Numbered from the stretch's first letter, positions 1-8,291 are shown. The stretch is 15,050 bases of DNA from an uncultured Gemmatimonadota bacterium (GCA_946480295.1 CAMLIT010000106.1:1-15050), one strand, 5' to 3'. Notes: a model not told the origin generated them from the letters alone. Made by a program: numbers and translations.

Positions 1-486
1 TGGAGCCACATCCTCGGCAACGCGCTCTTCTTCTGGGTGTTCGGCAACAACATCGAGGACAGCATGGGGCCGGGGCGCTTCCTCGCCTTCTTCCTGCTGT
101 GCGGCCTCATCGCTGCCGGCACCCACATCGCCATCGAGGGCGCGTCCCCGGTGCCGACCGTCGGCGCCTCCGGCGCGATCTCCGGGATCATGGGTGCCTA
201 CCTGGTCCTGTACCCGAAGTCGCGCGTCAACATCCTCTTCTGGTTCATCATCTTCATCCGGGTGATCCCCGTGCCCGCCTGGGCCGCGCTCCTCTGGTGG
301 TTCGGCTGGCAGGTGGTGACCGGCCTCCCGCAGCTCTCGCCGATGCGCCCGGACATCTCGAGCGGCGTCGCGGTCTGGGCGCACATCGGCGGCTTCCTCG
401 CCGGCGTCCTGCTCATCAAGCTCTTCGCCAACCAACGCCTGGTGCAGGAGCGCAAGGCGATCCGGGACGCGGCGCCGTGGCGGTGA
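1..486 (+). CDS. Rhomboid-family intramembrane serine protease, 3' part
   Basis: The reading frame is open from base 1 and ends at TGA 484-486, so the true start lies upstream of the window; 161 residues are visible. Rhomboids cleave substrates inside the membrane with a Ser-His dyad. Both residues are present: the GASG motif holds the catalytic Ser (codon 169-171), and WAHIGGFLAG holds the catalytic His (codon 382-384). The opening WSHILGN and the FGNNIED segment match the region after the L1 loop in this family. Hydrophobic stretches at roughly visible residues 27-45, 58-70, 77-105 and 126-141 fit transmembrane helices. The C-terminus is short, charged and probably cytoplasmic. The substrate cannot be inferred. 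The next gene is 252 bp away, beyond a heptamer foldback element. The family call is very safe; the N-terminal part is unseen. Confidence 0.93.
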   Translation, partial: WSHILGNALFFWVFGNNIEDSMGPGRFLAFFLLCGLIAAGTHIAIEGASPVPTVGASGAISGIMGAYLVLYPKSRVNILFWFIIFIRVIPVPAWAALLWWFGWQVVTGLPQLSPMRPDISSGVAVWAHIGGFLAGVLLIKLFANQRLVQERKAIRDAAPWR

Positions 487-563
487 GTGCGGGAGGCGGG
501 AGGCGGGAGGAGGGAGGCGTGGGGACGAGGGACGCGGGACGCGGGACGAGGGACGAGGGACGA

Positions 564-589
564 GGGGGCACGAGGAACGAGCAGCCCCC
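564..589 (+). terminator. Possible short hairpin after the rhomboid gene
   Basis: GGGGGC at 564-569 is complementary to GCCCCC at 584-589 with a 14-nt loop. It sits about 80 bases after the rhomboid stop and is followed by pyrimidine-rich DNA with no clear T-run. It could help end the upstream transcript. The GC richness of the region makes chance pairing quite likely. Confidence 0.25.
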
Positions 590-624
590 ATCTCCCCCGA
601 CTTCTCCCCGCGTCCCGGGCGGCG

Positions 625-630
625 TATCTT
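625..630 (+). promoter_or_regulatory. Possible -10 element upstream of DUF47-PiT
   Basis: TATCTT is the most AT-rich hexamer in the spacer of foldback element 1 and resembles TAGCTT just upstream of the nucleotidase gene (3237-3242). Transcription would begin near 637 and run through the C-rich right array into DUF47. No convincing -35 is visible. Weak evidence. Confidence 0.25.
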
Positions 631-738
631 CTGCCGTGCGCGATGCTCGTGAGCGACGTGGCTGGACGGCGCCTCCCGCCTCCCGCCTCCCGCCTCCCGG
701 CGTAGCGCGTCCCTCGTCCCGCGTCCCGCGCCCCGCAC

Positions 739-1362
739 ATGGCCCTCCTCAGTCGCCTGGTCCCGCACGACGAGCAGTTCTTCGACCTGTTCAATCAGCT
801 CACGACCCATCTGGTGACGACCGCCCGGATGCTGAGCGACCTCCTCGCCGATCCGAAGGGCGTCGCCGAGCACGTGCGACAGATAAAGGCCGAGGAGCAC
901 AAGGCCGACCTGCTGACCGCGCAGGTCAACCAGCGGATCGACAAGACCTTCATCACGCCGATCGACCGCGAGGACATCCACACCCTCGCCTCGCGCCTCG
1001 ACGACGTCATCGACCTGCTCGACGGCACGGCGCGCCGCTTCGCGATGCTGCACATCAGCGAGGTGCGCCCGCCCGCGCGCCGGCTCGGCGACGTGCTCCT
1101 GCGCGCCGCCGACCGCATCCAGCAGGGAGTCGCGACGATGCGCAAGCCGGGCATGGTCAACCAGCACGCGGCGGAGATCAAGCGCCTCGAGGAAGAAGGC
1201 GACGCGATCTACCACGAGGCGGTCGGCGAGCTGTTCGCCGGGTCCCCCGATCCCCTCGAGGTGCTGAAGTGGAAGGAGATGTACGATACCCTCGAGCGCG
1301 CGATCGACAGCTGCATGGGCGTCGCGCAGGTGCTGCAGAGCATCTCGCTGAAGAACGCCTGA
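739..1362 (+). CDS. DUF47 / PhoU-like phosphate transport accessory protein
   Basis: The product has 207 residues and is almost entirely helical, with many Glu/Asp/Lys/Arg heptads, a Q-R-I-D-K-T-F-I-T-P-I-D-R-E-D core (about residues 66-80), the following LASRLDDVIDLLDG helix and a final ERAIDSCMGVAQVLQSI helix. These are hallmarks of the DUF47/PhoU-like family, whose genes usually sit directly beside PiT phosphate permeases and are thought to modulate them. That holds here: one base separates its TGA from the GTG of the PiT gene, so the two are almost certainly co-transcribed and translationally coupled. No Shine-Dalgarno precedes ATG 739, because the C-rich right array of foldback element 1 ends four bases before it; initiation may be leaderless or depend on RNA structure. 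The family call is firm; the mechanism is inferred from context. Confidence 0.93.
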   Translation: MALLSRLVPHDEQFFDLFNQLTTHLVTTARMLSDLLADPKGVAEHVRQIKAEEHKADLLTAQVNQRIDKTFITPIDREDIHTLASRLDDVIDLLDGTARRFAMLHISEVRPPARRLGDVLLRAADRIQQGVATMRKPGMVNQHAAEIKRLEEEGDAIYHEAVGELFAGSPDPLEVLKWKEMYDTLERAIDSCMGVAQVLQSISLKNA

Positions 1363-1363
1363 C

Positions 1364-2401
1364 GTGATCTCGTACGTCCTGGCGATCATCGCCTTCGCGT
1401 TCATCTTCGACTTCAGCAACGGCTTCCACGACTCGGCGAACTCCATCGCCACCGTCGTGGGCACGCGCGTGCTGAGCCCCCTCGCCGCGGTGATCTGGGC
1501 GGCCGCGTTCAACTTCATCGCGCTGTTCACCGTTGGCACCAAGGTGGCGCAGACGATCGGCTCGGGGATGATCGACATCTCCATCGTCGATCCCAACGTG
1601 ATCCTCGGCGCCCTGCTCGGGGCGATCATCTGGAACGGCATCACCTGGTACTTCGGCCTGCCGTCCAGCTCCTCCCACGCCCTGATCGGCGGCTATGCCG
1701 GCGCCGCGATCGCGAAGGCGGGCTTCGCCGCGATCCTCTGGGGGAGCAAGTGGACGACGACGCTGGCGTTCATCGTCATCTCGCCCCTCGTCGGCCTCGT
1801 GGCCGGCTTCACCTTCATGGTGGCCGTGTCGTGGATCTTCCGGCGCGTGACGCCGCACCGGGTGGACCGCACCTTCCGCGTGATGCAGCTCGCCAGCTCC
1901 GCGCTCTTCTCCTACTCGCACGGGGCGAACGACGCGCAGAAGACGATGGGGATCATCGTCAGCCTGCTCTTCGCCCAGCGGGCGCTGTTCGCGCACCAGA
2001 CCGGGTCGCTGCACGCGCTCTACGTCGGCTCGACGGGCGCGATCCCCTTCTGGGTGGAGGCGGCGGCGTACACGACGATCTCGCTCGGCACCCTCTTCGG
2101 GGGCTGGCGCATCGTGCACACGATGGGCTCGCGGATCACGAAGCTGCGCCCCGTCGGCGGCTTCTGCGCCGAGACCGGCGGCGCGTTCGCCATCCTGCTC
2201 GCCACCTGGAAGGGGATCCCGGTGAGCACGACCCACAACATCACCGGCGCGATCGTCGGCGTCGGCGCCACGCACAACGTGCGCGCGGTGCGCTGGGGGA
2301 TCGCCGGGCGGATCGTCTGGGCCTGGCTGCTCACGATCCCCGCCGCGGCGATCATGGCGGCGGTGGCGTACTGGGGGTTGGCGGCGGTGGTGAAGCTCTG
2401 A
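1364..2401 (+). CDS. PiT-family inorganic phosphate transporter
   Basis: The 345-residue membrane protein has both PiT inverted-repeat signatures: FSNGFHDSANSIATVVGTR near residues 17-35 and the C-terminal PVSTTHNITGAIVG at about residues 286-299. The mid-protein YSHGANDAQKTMGII (residues 184-198) is also diagnostic. About ten hydrophobic segments are visible. PiT proteins import phosphate, often as a metal-phosphate complex, by proton or sodium symport at the inner membrane. The length is at the short end for the family, as expected for the bacterial type with a short central loop. The start is GTG, one base after the DUF47 stop. The gene ends 10 bases before the first unit of foldback element 2, in a convergent junction with uridine kinase. 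The sodium or proton preference cannot be read from the sequence. Confidence 0.95.
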   Translation: MISYVLAIIAFAFIFDFSNGFHDSANSIATVVGTRVLSPLAAVIWAAAFNFIALFTVGTKVAQTIGSGMIDISIVDPNVILGALLGAIIWNGITWYFGLPSSSSHALIGGYAGAAIAKAGFAAILWGSKWTTTLAFIVISPLVGLVAGFTFMVAVSWIFRRVTPHRVDRTFRVMQLASSALFSYSHGANDAQKTMGIIVSLLFAQRALFAHQTGSLHALYVGSTGAIPFWVEAAAYTTISLGTLFGGWRIVHTMGSRITKLRPVGGFCAETGGAFAILLATWKGIPVSTTHNITGAIVGVGATHNVRAVRWGIAGRIVWAWLLTIPAAAIMAAVAYWGLAAVVKL

Positions 2402-2411
2402 CGCTTCCCCC

Positions 2412-2518
2412 TCCGCTATTCCGCTCTCCGCCTTCCGCTTTCCGCGCTCCGCCAGCCTCGGAAGGCTTCACGAAGCGTGCGGAGCGGTCGGCGGAATAGC
2501 GGAACGCGGAATAGCGGA
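2412..2518. repeat. Heptamer foldback element 2 (PiT/udk convergent gap)
   Basis: Left array: TCCG recurs at 2412, 2420, 2427, 2434, 2441 and 2448, i.e. spacings of 8,7,7,7,7. Right array: CGG recurs at 2485, 2492, 2500, 2507 and 2515, spacings 7,8,7,8. CCGCTATTCCGC at 2413-2424 is perfectly complementary to GCGGAATAGCGG, which occurs twice in the right arm (2491-2502 and 2506-2517). The spacer has small palindromes of its own (AGCC/GGCT at 2454-2467, GCTTC/GAAGC at 2465-2476). Here the pyrimidine-rich strand comes first, opposite to elements 1, 3, 4 and 5. The element fills almost the whole 130-bp gap between two convergent stop codons, a position that fits a bidirectional transcript end. 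It has no GGG runs. Confidence 0.8.
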
Positions 2519-2531
2519 GCGCGTGCAGCGT

Positions 2532-3167
2532 TCAGGGAGCCACCGGCGCCTTCGGCGCCAGCCGCCGCTGAATCTTCGCCACGATCATCTCGTTCGCGAT
2601 CTGGTTGTGCCCACCCCCGGGCACGATCACGTCCGCGTAGCGCTTGCTCGGCTCGACGAACTCCAGGTGCATCGGCTGCACCGTCGAGAGGTACTGGTCC
2701 AGGATCGCCTTGAGCGGCCGCCCGCGCCGGGCCATGTCGCGCTGGATCCGGCGGATCAGCCGGATGTCCGCGTCCGCGTCGACGAAGATCTTCACGTCGC
2801 ACAGCGCGCGCACGCGGGGATCGACGAACAGGAGGATGCCGTCGATCACCACGACCTCGGCCGGCGGCACGTGCACCGTGTGCGGGCTGCGCGTGTGCGT
2901 GACGAAGTCGTAGACCGGCTTCTCGATCGCCTCTCCCTCCGCGAGCGCGCGCAGGTGGGTGAGCAGCAGCTCCCAGTCGAAGGCGTTCGGGTGGTCCCAG
3001 TTGATCTTGCGCCGCTCCTCGATCGGCAGGTGCGCGAAGTTCAGGTAGTAGCCGTCCATGTCGATGAACGCCACCGACGACGTCGAGAGCGCCTGCGCGA
3101 CGTTGCGGGCCACCGTGGACTTGCCGGAGCCGGTCCCCCCGGCGATGCCGATGATGAGAGGCTTCAC
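2532..3167 (-). CDS. udk: Uridine kinase
   Basis: The product (211 residues from GTG 3167) phosphorylates uridine and cytidine with ATP or GTP for pyrimidine salvage in the cytoplasm. The P-loop GGTGSGKST is at residues 10-18, followed by IDMDGYY (35-41), the family motif NWDHPNAFDW, YDFVTHTR, the VVIDGILLF strand (Asp where Glu is common) and DADIRLIRRIQRDMARRGR, the arginine-rich lid. The length equals that of typical bacterial uridine kinases. The frame stays open far upstream on this strand, but family similarity begins at VKPLIIGIAGG, so GTG 3167 is chosen; a GTG eight codons further upstream is the alternative. No Shine-Dalgarno is seen. A TTGACG/CAGCTT pair just upstream suggests an almost leaderless transcript. 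The gene is divergent from the nucleotidase and convergent with PiT. Confidence 0.94.
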   Translation of the reverse strand: MKPLIIGIAGGTGSGKSTVARNVAQALSTSSVAFIDMDGYYLNFAHLPIEERRKINWDHPNAFDWELLLTHLRALAEGEAIEKPVYDFVTHTRSPHTVHVPPAEVVVIDGILLFVDPRVRALCDVKIFVDADADIRLIRRIQRDMARRGRPLKAILDQYLSTVQPMHLEFVEPSKRYADVIVPGGGHNQIANEMIVAKIQRRLAPKAPVAP

Positions 3168-3173
3168 GCTGGA

Positions 3174-3203
3174 AAGCTGGCGGACGGCCACGGGCAGCGT
3201 CAA
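3174..3203 (-). promoter_or_regulatory. Possible promoter of udk
   Basis: On the minus strand TTGACG (3203-3198) and CAGCTT (3179-3174) are separated by 18 bases, a reasonable -35/-10 layout. The start point would fall at about 3167, the first base of the udk GTG, giving a leaderless or near-leaderless mRNA. This matches the absence of a Shine-Dalgarno sequence. Confidence 0.4.
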
Positions 3204-3236
3204 CGGCGCGCCCTCCCACCTCCCCGCGCCGGCCGC

Positions 3237-3242
3237 TAGCTT
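3237..3242 (+). promoter_or_regulatory. Possible -10 element of the nucleotidase operon
   Basis: TAGCTT lies seven bases before ATG 3249 in otherwise very GC-rich DNA, and it is followed by TT. If it is a -10 element, transcription would begin at or next to the start codon, again suggesting a leaderless message. No convincing -35 is seen about 17 bases upstream. It shares the 81-bp divergent gap with the udk promoter. Confidence 0.35.
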
Positions 3243-3248
3243 TTCGCC

Positions 3249-5116
<1,868 letters not shown>

Positions 5117-5117
<1 letters not shown>

Positions 5118-5356
5118 TGCGCATCTTCGTCAACGCCCGCCCCCTCGACGTCCCCGCCGGCTCCACGGCGCTCGATGCGGTCCGCGCCTTCGATGCCGGC
5201 GCGGCGCGGGCGGTGGAGGAGGGCAGGGACGTGATCACCGACAGCCGCGGCCTGCCCGCCGATCCGGCGGCGCCCCTCCAGGCGGGCGCCATCTTCCGCC
5301 TCGTCCCCCGGCGCGAGCGCGGCGCCGCGGCGCCGAACGAGGACGAGGCGCCCTGA
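5117..5356 (+). CDS. Small beta-grasp-like (ThiS/MoaD-like) protein, function unknown
   Basis: 79 residues. The N-terminal half, MRIFVNARPLDVPAGSTALDAV, has the strand-turn-strand-helix pattern of ubiquitin-like ThiS/MoaD proteins, including the 'V-P-A-G-S-T-A-L-D-A-V' helix start; the final strand would be AGAIFRLVPR. The C-terminus lacks the Gly-Gly tail needed for sulfur-carrier chemistry and instead ends in an acidic, proline/alanine-rich tail. A sulfur-carrier role is therefore not supported; a binding or regulatory role is possible. The start codon overlaps the nucleotidase stop (TGATG) and the stop is one base from the GTG of adenosine deaminase, so it is part of the purine operon and probably translated by coupling. 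No ribosome binding site is seen because the C-rich heptamer array lies immediately upstream. Real gene: likely; fold: moderate confidence. Confidence 0.7.
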
Positions 5357-5357
5357 C

Positions 5358-6407
5358 GTGACGTCGACGGCGATCGATCGCGAGCTGCTCCGCCGCCTCC
5401 CCAAGGCGGAGCTGCACTGCCACCTCGATGGCTCCGTACGGCCGGCCACGATGCTCGAGCTCGCGCGCGAGTACGGGAAGCCGATGCCGCGCCAGGACGC
5501 GGCGAGCCTCGAGCGCTACATGCGCGTGTCCGACGCGCGCAACCTCGAGGACTACCTCGAGCGCTTCGACGTGACGCTCTCCGTCATGCAGACCGCCGAG
5601 TCGCTCGAGCGCATCGCCTACGAGCTCGCCGAGGACGCGCGCCGCGACGGCGTGCGCTACATCGAGGTGCGCTACGCCCCGATCCTCAACGTCCAGGAAG
5701 GGCTCTCGCTCGGCGAGGCGGTCGAGGCGCCGCTGCGCGGGCTCGCGCGGGCGGAGCGCGACCACGGCATCGTCGCGCGCGTGATCGTCTGCGCGCTTCG
5801 CGGCATGTCGCCCGACATCTCCCTCGAGCTGGCGCAGCTCGCGGCGGCCTATCGCACGCGCGGCGTCGTCGGCTTCGACCTCGCCGGCGCCGAGGCGGGG
5901 AACCCGGCCTCGCGCCACGCGGCGGCCTTCGCCTGGGCGCGCGACCACGACATGGCCTGCACCTGCCACGCGGGCGAGGGCGCCGGCGCCGAGTCGGTGC
6001 GGGACGCCGTCCACCACTGCTGCGTCGACCGCCTCGGGCACGCGACGCGGTTGTTCGAGGACGAGGCGCTCACCGACTACGTGAACGACCGCCGCATCGC
6101 CCTCGAGATCTGCCTGACGAGCAACGTCCAGACGCACGCCGCGCCGTCGTACGAGCAGCACCCGTTGCGCCGCTACTTCGATCGCGGGCTCAACGTGGTC
6201 CTCAACACCGACAACCGGCTGATGAGCGGCACCACCCTCACCGACGAGTACGAGCACGCCGCCTCGCGCCTCGAGTTCTCGTTCGACGAGCTGGCGCGGA
6301 TCGCCCTCAACGGCTTCGAGAGCGCCTTCCTGCCGTTCGAGCAGCGCCAGGCGCTCGCGGCGGATGCCGCCGCCGAGATCGCGGCGCTGGGAGCGTCGCT
6401 GCGATGA
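5358..6407 (+). CDS. add: Adenosine deaminase
   Basis: The product (349 residues) hydrolyses adenosine and deoxyadenosine to inosine and ammonia in the cytoplasm, using one zinc ion. All catalytic positions are visible: the HxH zinc pair in KAELHCHLDGS (H20, H22), HAGEG with zinc ligand H204 and catalytic E207, the RLGHATRL histidine at about 228, and LNTDNRLMSGTTLTDEY with the zinc-binding Asp at about 285. VGFDLAGAE at about 173-181 is also typical. The length matches bacterial adenosine deaminases. The start is GTG one base after the preceding stop; the conserved RRLPKAELH motif begins 12 residues in, which fits. It overlaps the next gene by ATGA and feeds it inosine. Adenine deaminase or the Add-like futalosine-pathway enzyme is a less likely alternative. 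Confidence 0.93.
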   Translation: MTSTAIDRELLRRLPKAELHCHLDGSVRPATMLELAREYGKPMPRQDAASLERYMRVSDARNLEDYLERFDVTLSVMQTAESLERIAYELAEDARRDGVRYIEVRYAPILNVQEGLSLGEAVEAPLRGLARAERDHGIVARVIVCALRGMSPDISLELAQLAAAYRTRGVVGFDLAGAEAGNPASRHAAAFAWARDHDMACTCHAGEGAGAESVRDAVHHCCVDRLGHATRLFEDEALTDYVNDRRIALEICLTSNVQTHAAPSYEQHPLRRYFDRGLNVVLNTDNRLMSGTTLTDEYEHAASRLEFSFDELARIALNGFESAFLPFEQRQALAADAAAEIAALGASLR

Positions 6408-7231
6408 GCACTGCCTACGGCGCCGATGCGGCCCGCCGCGCCGCCGACGCCCTCCGCGCGCGCATCGGCGACGAGCCGCCGGCGATCGCGCTCGTCCTCG
6501 GCTCCGGCCTCGGCGGCCTCGCCGACGAGATCCGCGACGCGACCACCGTCCCGTACCGCGAGGTGCCGGGCTTCCCCTCGGCGACCGTCGTCGGGCACGC
6601 GGGCGTCCTCGTCGCCGGCACCCTGTCGGGACGCCGCGTGCTCGCGCTCTCCGGCCGCTTCCACATGTACGAGGGGCACGACGTCGCCCTCGCCGCCTTT
6701 CCCGTGCGCGTGATGCACGCCCTCGGCGCGCGCACGCTCTTCGTGTCGAACGCCGCCGGCGGGCTGCGCCCCACCTTCCGGCCGGGCGACCTGATGCTGA
6801 TCGTCGATCACGTCAACCTCATGTTCCGCAACCCGCTCGTCGGCCCCCTCCAGCCGGGCGACGAGCGCTTCCCGGACATGTCCGAGCCCTACGACGCGGC
6901 GCTCTGCCAGCTCGCCCGGGACACCGCGCTCGCCGCGGGCGTGCGCCTCCAGGACGGCATCTATGTCGGCCTCCTCGGCCCCTCGTACGAGACGCCGGCC
7001 GAAGTGCGCATGCTGCAGCTCGTCGGCGGCGACGCGGTGGGCATGTCCACCGTGCCCGAGGTGATCGTGGCCCGCGCGCTCGGCATGCGCGTGCTCGGCA
7101 TGAGCTGCATCACCAACCTCGCCTGCGGCCTCTCCGCCGAGCCGATCACCCACGCCGAGGTGCTGGACGTGACGGCGAGGGCGGCGGAAGGGATGAAGAG
7201 GGTGGTCAGGGGGGTGGTGGCAGGGCTCTGA
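6404..7231 (+). CDS. Purine nucleoside phosphorylase (inosine/guanosine type)
   Basis: 275 residues of the trimeric PNP class, which splits inosine and guanosine with phosphate into the base and ribose 1-phosphate. Motifs in order: phosphate-binding GSGLGG (33-38), GHAG (64-67), SGRFHMYEG (83-91), SNAAGG (115-120), GPSYETPAE (192-200), VGMSTVPE (212-219) and SCITNLACG (234-242). By alignment with the human enzyme, E196, M214 and N238 correspond to E201, M219 and N243; the Asn indicates 6-oxopurine substrates and poor use of adenosine. This explains the coupling to adenosine deaminase, with which it overlaps by four bases (ATGA). It is the last gene of the operon and ends three bases before foldback element 4. 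S-methyl-5'-thioinosine or MTA phosphorylase is a less likely reading. Confidence 0.93.
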   Translation: MSTAYGADAARRAADALRARIGDEPPAIALVLGSGLGGLADEIRDATTVPYREVPGFPSATVVGHAGVLVAGTLSGRRVLALSGRFHMYEGHDVALAAFPVRVMHALGARTLFVSNAAGGLRPTFRPGDLMLIVDHVNLMFRNPLVGPLQPGDERFPDMSEPYDAALCQLARDTALAAGVRLQDGIYVGLLGPSYETPAEVRMLQLVGGDAVGMSTVPEVIVARALGMRVLGMSCITNLACGLSAEPITHAEVLDVTARAAEGMKRVVRGVVAGL

Positions 7232-7233
7232 AC

Positions 7234-7402
7234 GAGGGACGAGGGTTTAGGGTCGAGGGTCGATAAAGACAGGAACTAGTGGGTAGGAACGAGGAACGAG
7301 CGACGCCTTCTCTAGTTCCTAGCTCCTAGTCCACCTATCCACTTTCTCGACCCTCGACCCTCGACCCTCGACCCTCGACCCTCGACCCTCGACCCTCGAC
7401 CC
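7234..7402. repeat. Heptamer foldback element 4 (PNP/M48 convergent gap)
   Basis: The most regular of the six. From 7234 the sequence runs in 7-nt steps (GAGGGAC, GAGGGTT, TAGGGTC, GAGGGTC, GATAAAG), then ACAGGAAC, TAGTGGG, TAGGAAC, GAGGAAC, GAGCGAC to 7304. After seven bases the right arm runs in unbroken 7-nt phase from 7312 (CTAGTTC, CTAGCTC, CTAGTCC, ACCTATC, CACTTTC) into eight perfect TCGACCC copies (7347-7402). A 19-base segment at 7250-7268 (GGGTCGAGGGTCGATAAAG) matches the reverse complement of 7342-7360 at 18 of 19 positions. Base composition is far more AT-rich than the flanking genes. It fills nearly the whole gap between two convergent stop codons, so a transcript-end role is plausible. 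The eight-copy array is longer than its partner block, suggesting recent copy-number growth. Confidence 0.88.
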
Positions 7403-7416
7403 TCCACACTGGACCC

Positions 7417-8220
7417 TCAGCGAGAGCGTGGTGTCGGACTTGGCGGTAAGGCCATTATCCGCGCCCGGAACCGCTGGTAGTTCCTCGAATCCTTCGCCAG
7501 CGACGCCAGCACCGCCGGCGGGACCTTGGCGATCATCCGCTGGACGTCGGCGATGCGATCCTCTTCCACCGGGTGCGAGGCGAACCAGCCGTCCACGGCG
7601 CTCGGGTTGCGCGTGCGCTCGTCGATCAGCACCTGGAAGAGGTCCACCATCCCCCGCGGATCGATCCCCGCGCGCACCACGTTCTGCACCCCCACCTCGT
7701 CCGCCTGGCGCTCGTCGTCGCGGCTGAACTTGGCGAAGACGAGGGTGCCGCCCACATTGATCGCCGCGTTGGCGACGTCGCTGGTGCACGCGTTGAGCAG
7801 GATGCAGCCGAGGGTGACACCCACCTGGGCGCCCTGCATCTTCTCCATCTGCTTCACGGAGTGCCGCATCACCACGTGGCCGATCTCGTGACCCATGGCG
7901 CCCGCCAGCTCGTCCATCCTGCGGGCGCGCTCGATGAGCCCGCGGTTCACGTAGACGTAGCCGCCGGGGAGCGCGAACGCGTTCACTTCCTTGCTGTCCA
8001 CCACGAAGAAGTGCCACTCCAGGTCGCCCCGCGACGTCAGGCGGGCGATGGAGTCACCGAGCACGTTGATGTAGCGGTTGATCTCCGGGTCCTGGATGAT
8101 CGGCAGCTGCTGGTTGATCTGGGCCGAGTACTGCTGGCCCATCTCCACCTCCTGCTGCGTGGAGATGCCGCACGCCGTGACCGTCAGGGCCAGCGCCGCG
8201 CTGGCGAGCAGTCTATTCAT
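7417..8220 (-). CDS. M48-family metalloprotease lipoprotein
   Basis: 267 residues. The N-terminus MNRLLASAALALTVTACG is a lipoprotein signal with lipobox VTAC and lipidated C17, so the mature enzyme should be membrane-anchored in the cell envelope. The zinc site is complete: HEIGH (111-115) for two ligands and the catalytic Glu, and SRDDERQADEVG (166-177) with the third ligand E170. NAFALPGGYVYVNRGLI (80-96) is a strong M48 signature. Size and layout resemble LoiP/YggG-type envelope proteases, which degrade or quality-check outer-membrane proteins; the actual substrate is unknown. A GGGGGAG stretch eight bases before the ATG is a good ribosome binding site, unlike most genes here. The last residues (PPSPTPRSR) are low complexity and the stop is 15 bases from foldback element 4. 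Divergent from the RNA methyltransferase gene. Confidence 0.93.
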   Translation of the reverse strand: MNRLLASAALALTVTACGISTQQEVEMGQQYSAQINQQLPIIQDPEINRYINVLGDSIARLTSRGDLEWHFFVVDSKEVNAFALPGGYVYVNRGLIERARRMDELAGAMGHEIGHVVMRHSVKQMEKMQGAQVGVTLGCILLNACTSDVANAAINVGGTLVFAKFSRDDERQADEVGVQNVVRAGIDPRGMVDLFQVLIDERTRNPSAVDGWFASHPVEEDRIADVQRMIAKVPPAVLASLAKDSRNYQRFRARIMALPPSPTPRSR

Positions 8221-8291
8221 CGTCCTGTCTCCCCCTGGGCCGGCCCCGCGCCGCCGTTGACGCCGACACCGAACCGCCGACTTCGCGTCCG
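8221..8291. promoter_or_regulatory. Divergent promoter region, M48 and TrmH genes
   Basis: This 71-bp gap must hold promoters for both directions. On the plus strand TTGACG at 8257-8262 could be a -35, with only a poor -10 (ACTTCG, 8280-8285) 17 bases later. On the minus strand the purine-rich GGGGGAG near 8231 is the ribosome binding site of the M48 gene. No heptamer arrays are present, as in the other divergent gap at 3168-3248. Confidence 0.35.

Larger units (their letters stand above)
491..734. repeat. Heptamer foldback element 1 (rhomboid-DUF47 gap)
   Basis: The left array has four GGGAGGM units at 491-518, three bases, then six GGGACGM units at 522-563. The right array has four perfect GCCTCCC units at 671-698, eight bases, then KCGTCCC-type units at 707-734, the last being GCGCCCC. 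Right units are reverse complements of left units, but the two blocks come in the same order on both sides instead of mirrored, so both block pairs cannot nest in one simple hairpin. The 107-nt spacer holds a small GGGGGC/GCCCCC hairpin (564-569 with 584-589) and a -10-like TATCTT (625-630). The right array ends four bases before the DUF47 start codon. No protein-coding gene is supported in this gap, apart from a possible 20-codon leader reading frame at 643-705. The left array also fits the G3N4 pattern of G-quadruplexes. Confidence 0.85.

Noticed and set aside
487..705. 72-codon open frame in the rhomboid-DUF47 gap
   Set aside because: Its peptide is a translation of the heptamer arrays (REAGGGRRE, LPPPASRLP repeats), with no conserved core. 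Such frames recur wherever these arrays occur.
491..734. Heptamers as Shine-Dalgarno or anti-Shine-Dalgarno decoys (GGGAGG, CCTCC)
   Set aside because: The similarity to the ribosome-pairing core exists in the GGGAGGC block only; the other unit types lack it, so it cannot explain the shared architecture.
7347..7402. CRISPR-like or minisatellite array
   Set aside because: Units are 7 bases with no spacers and no cas genes nearby, so this is a simple tandem array, not a CRISPR.
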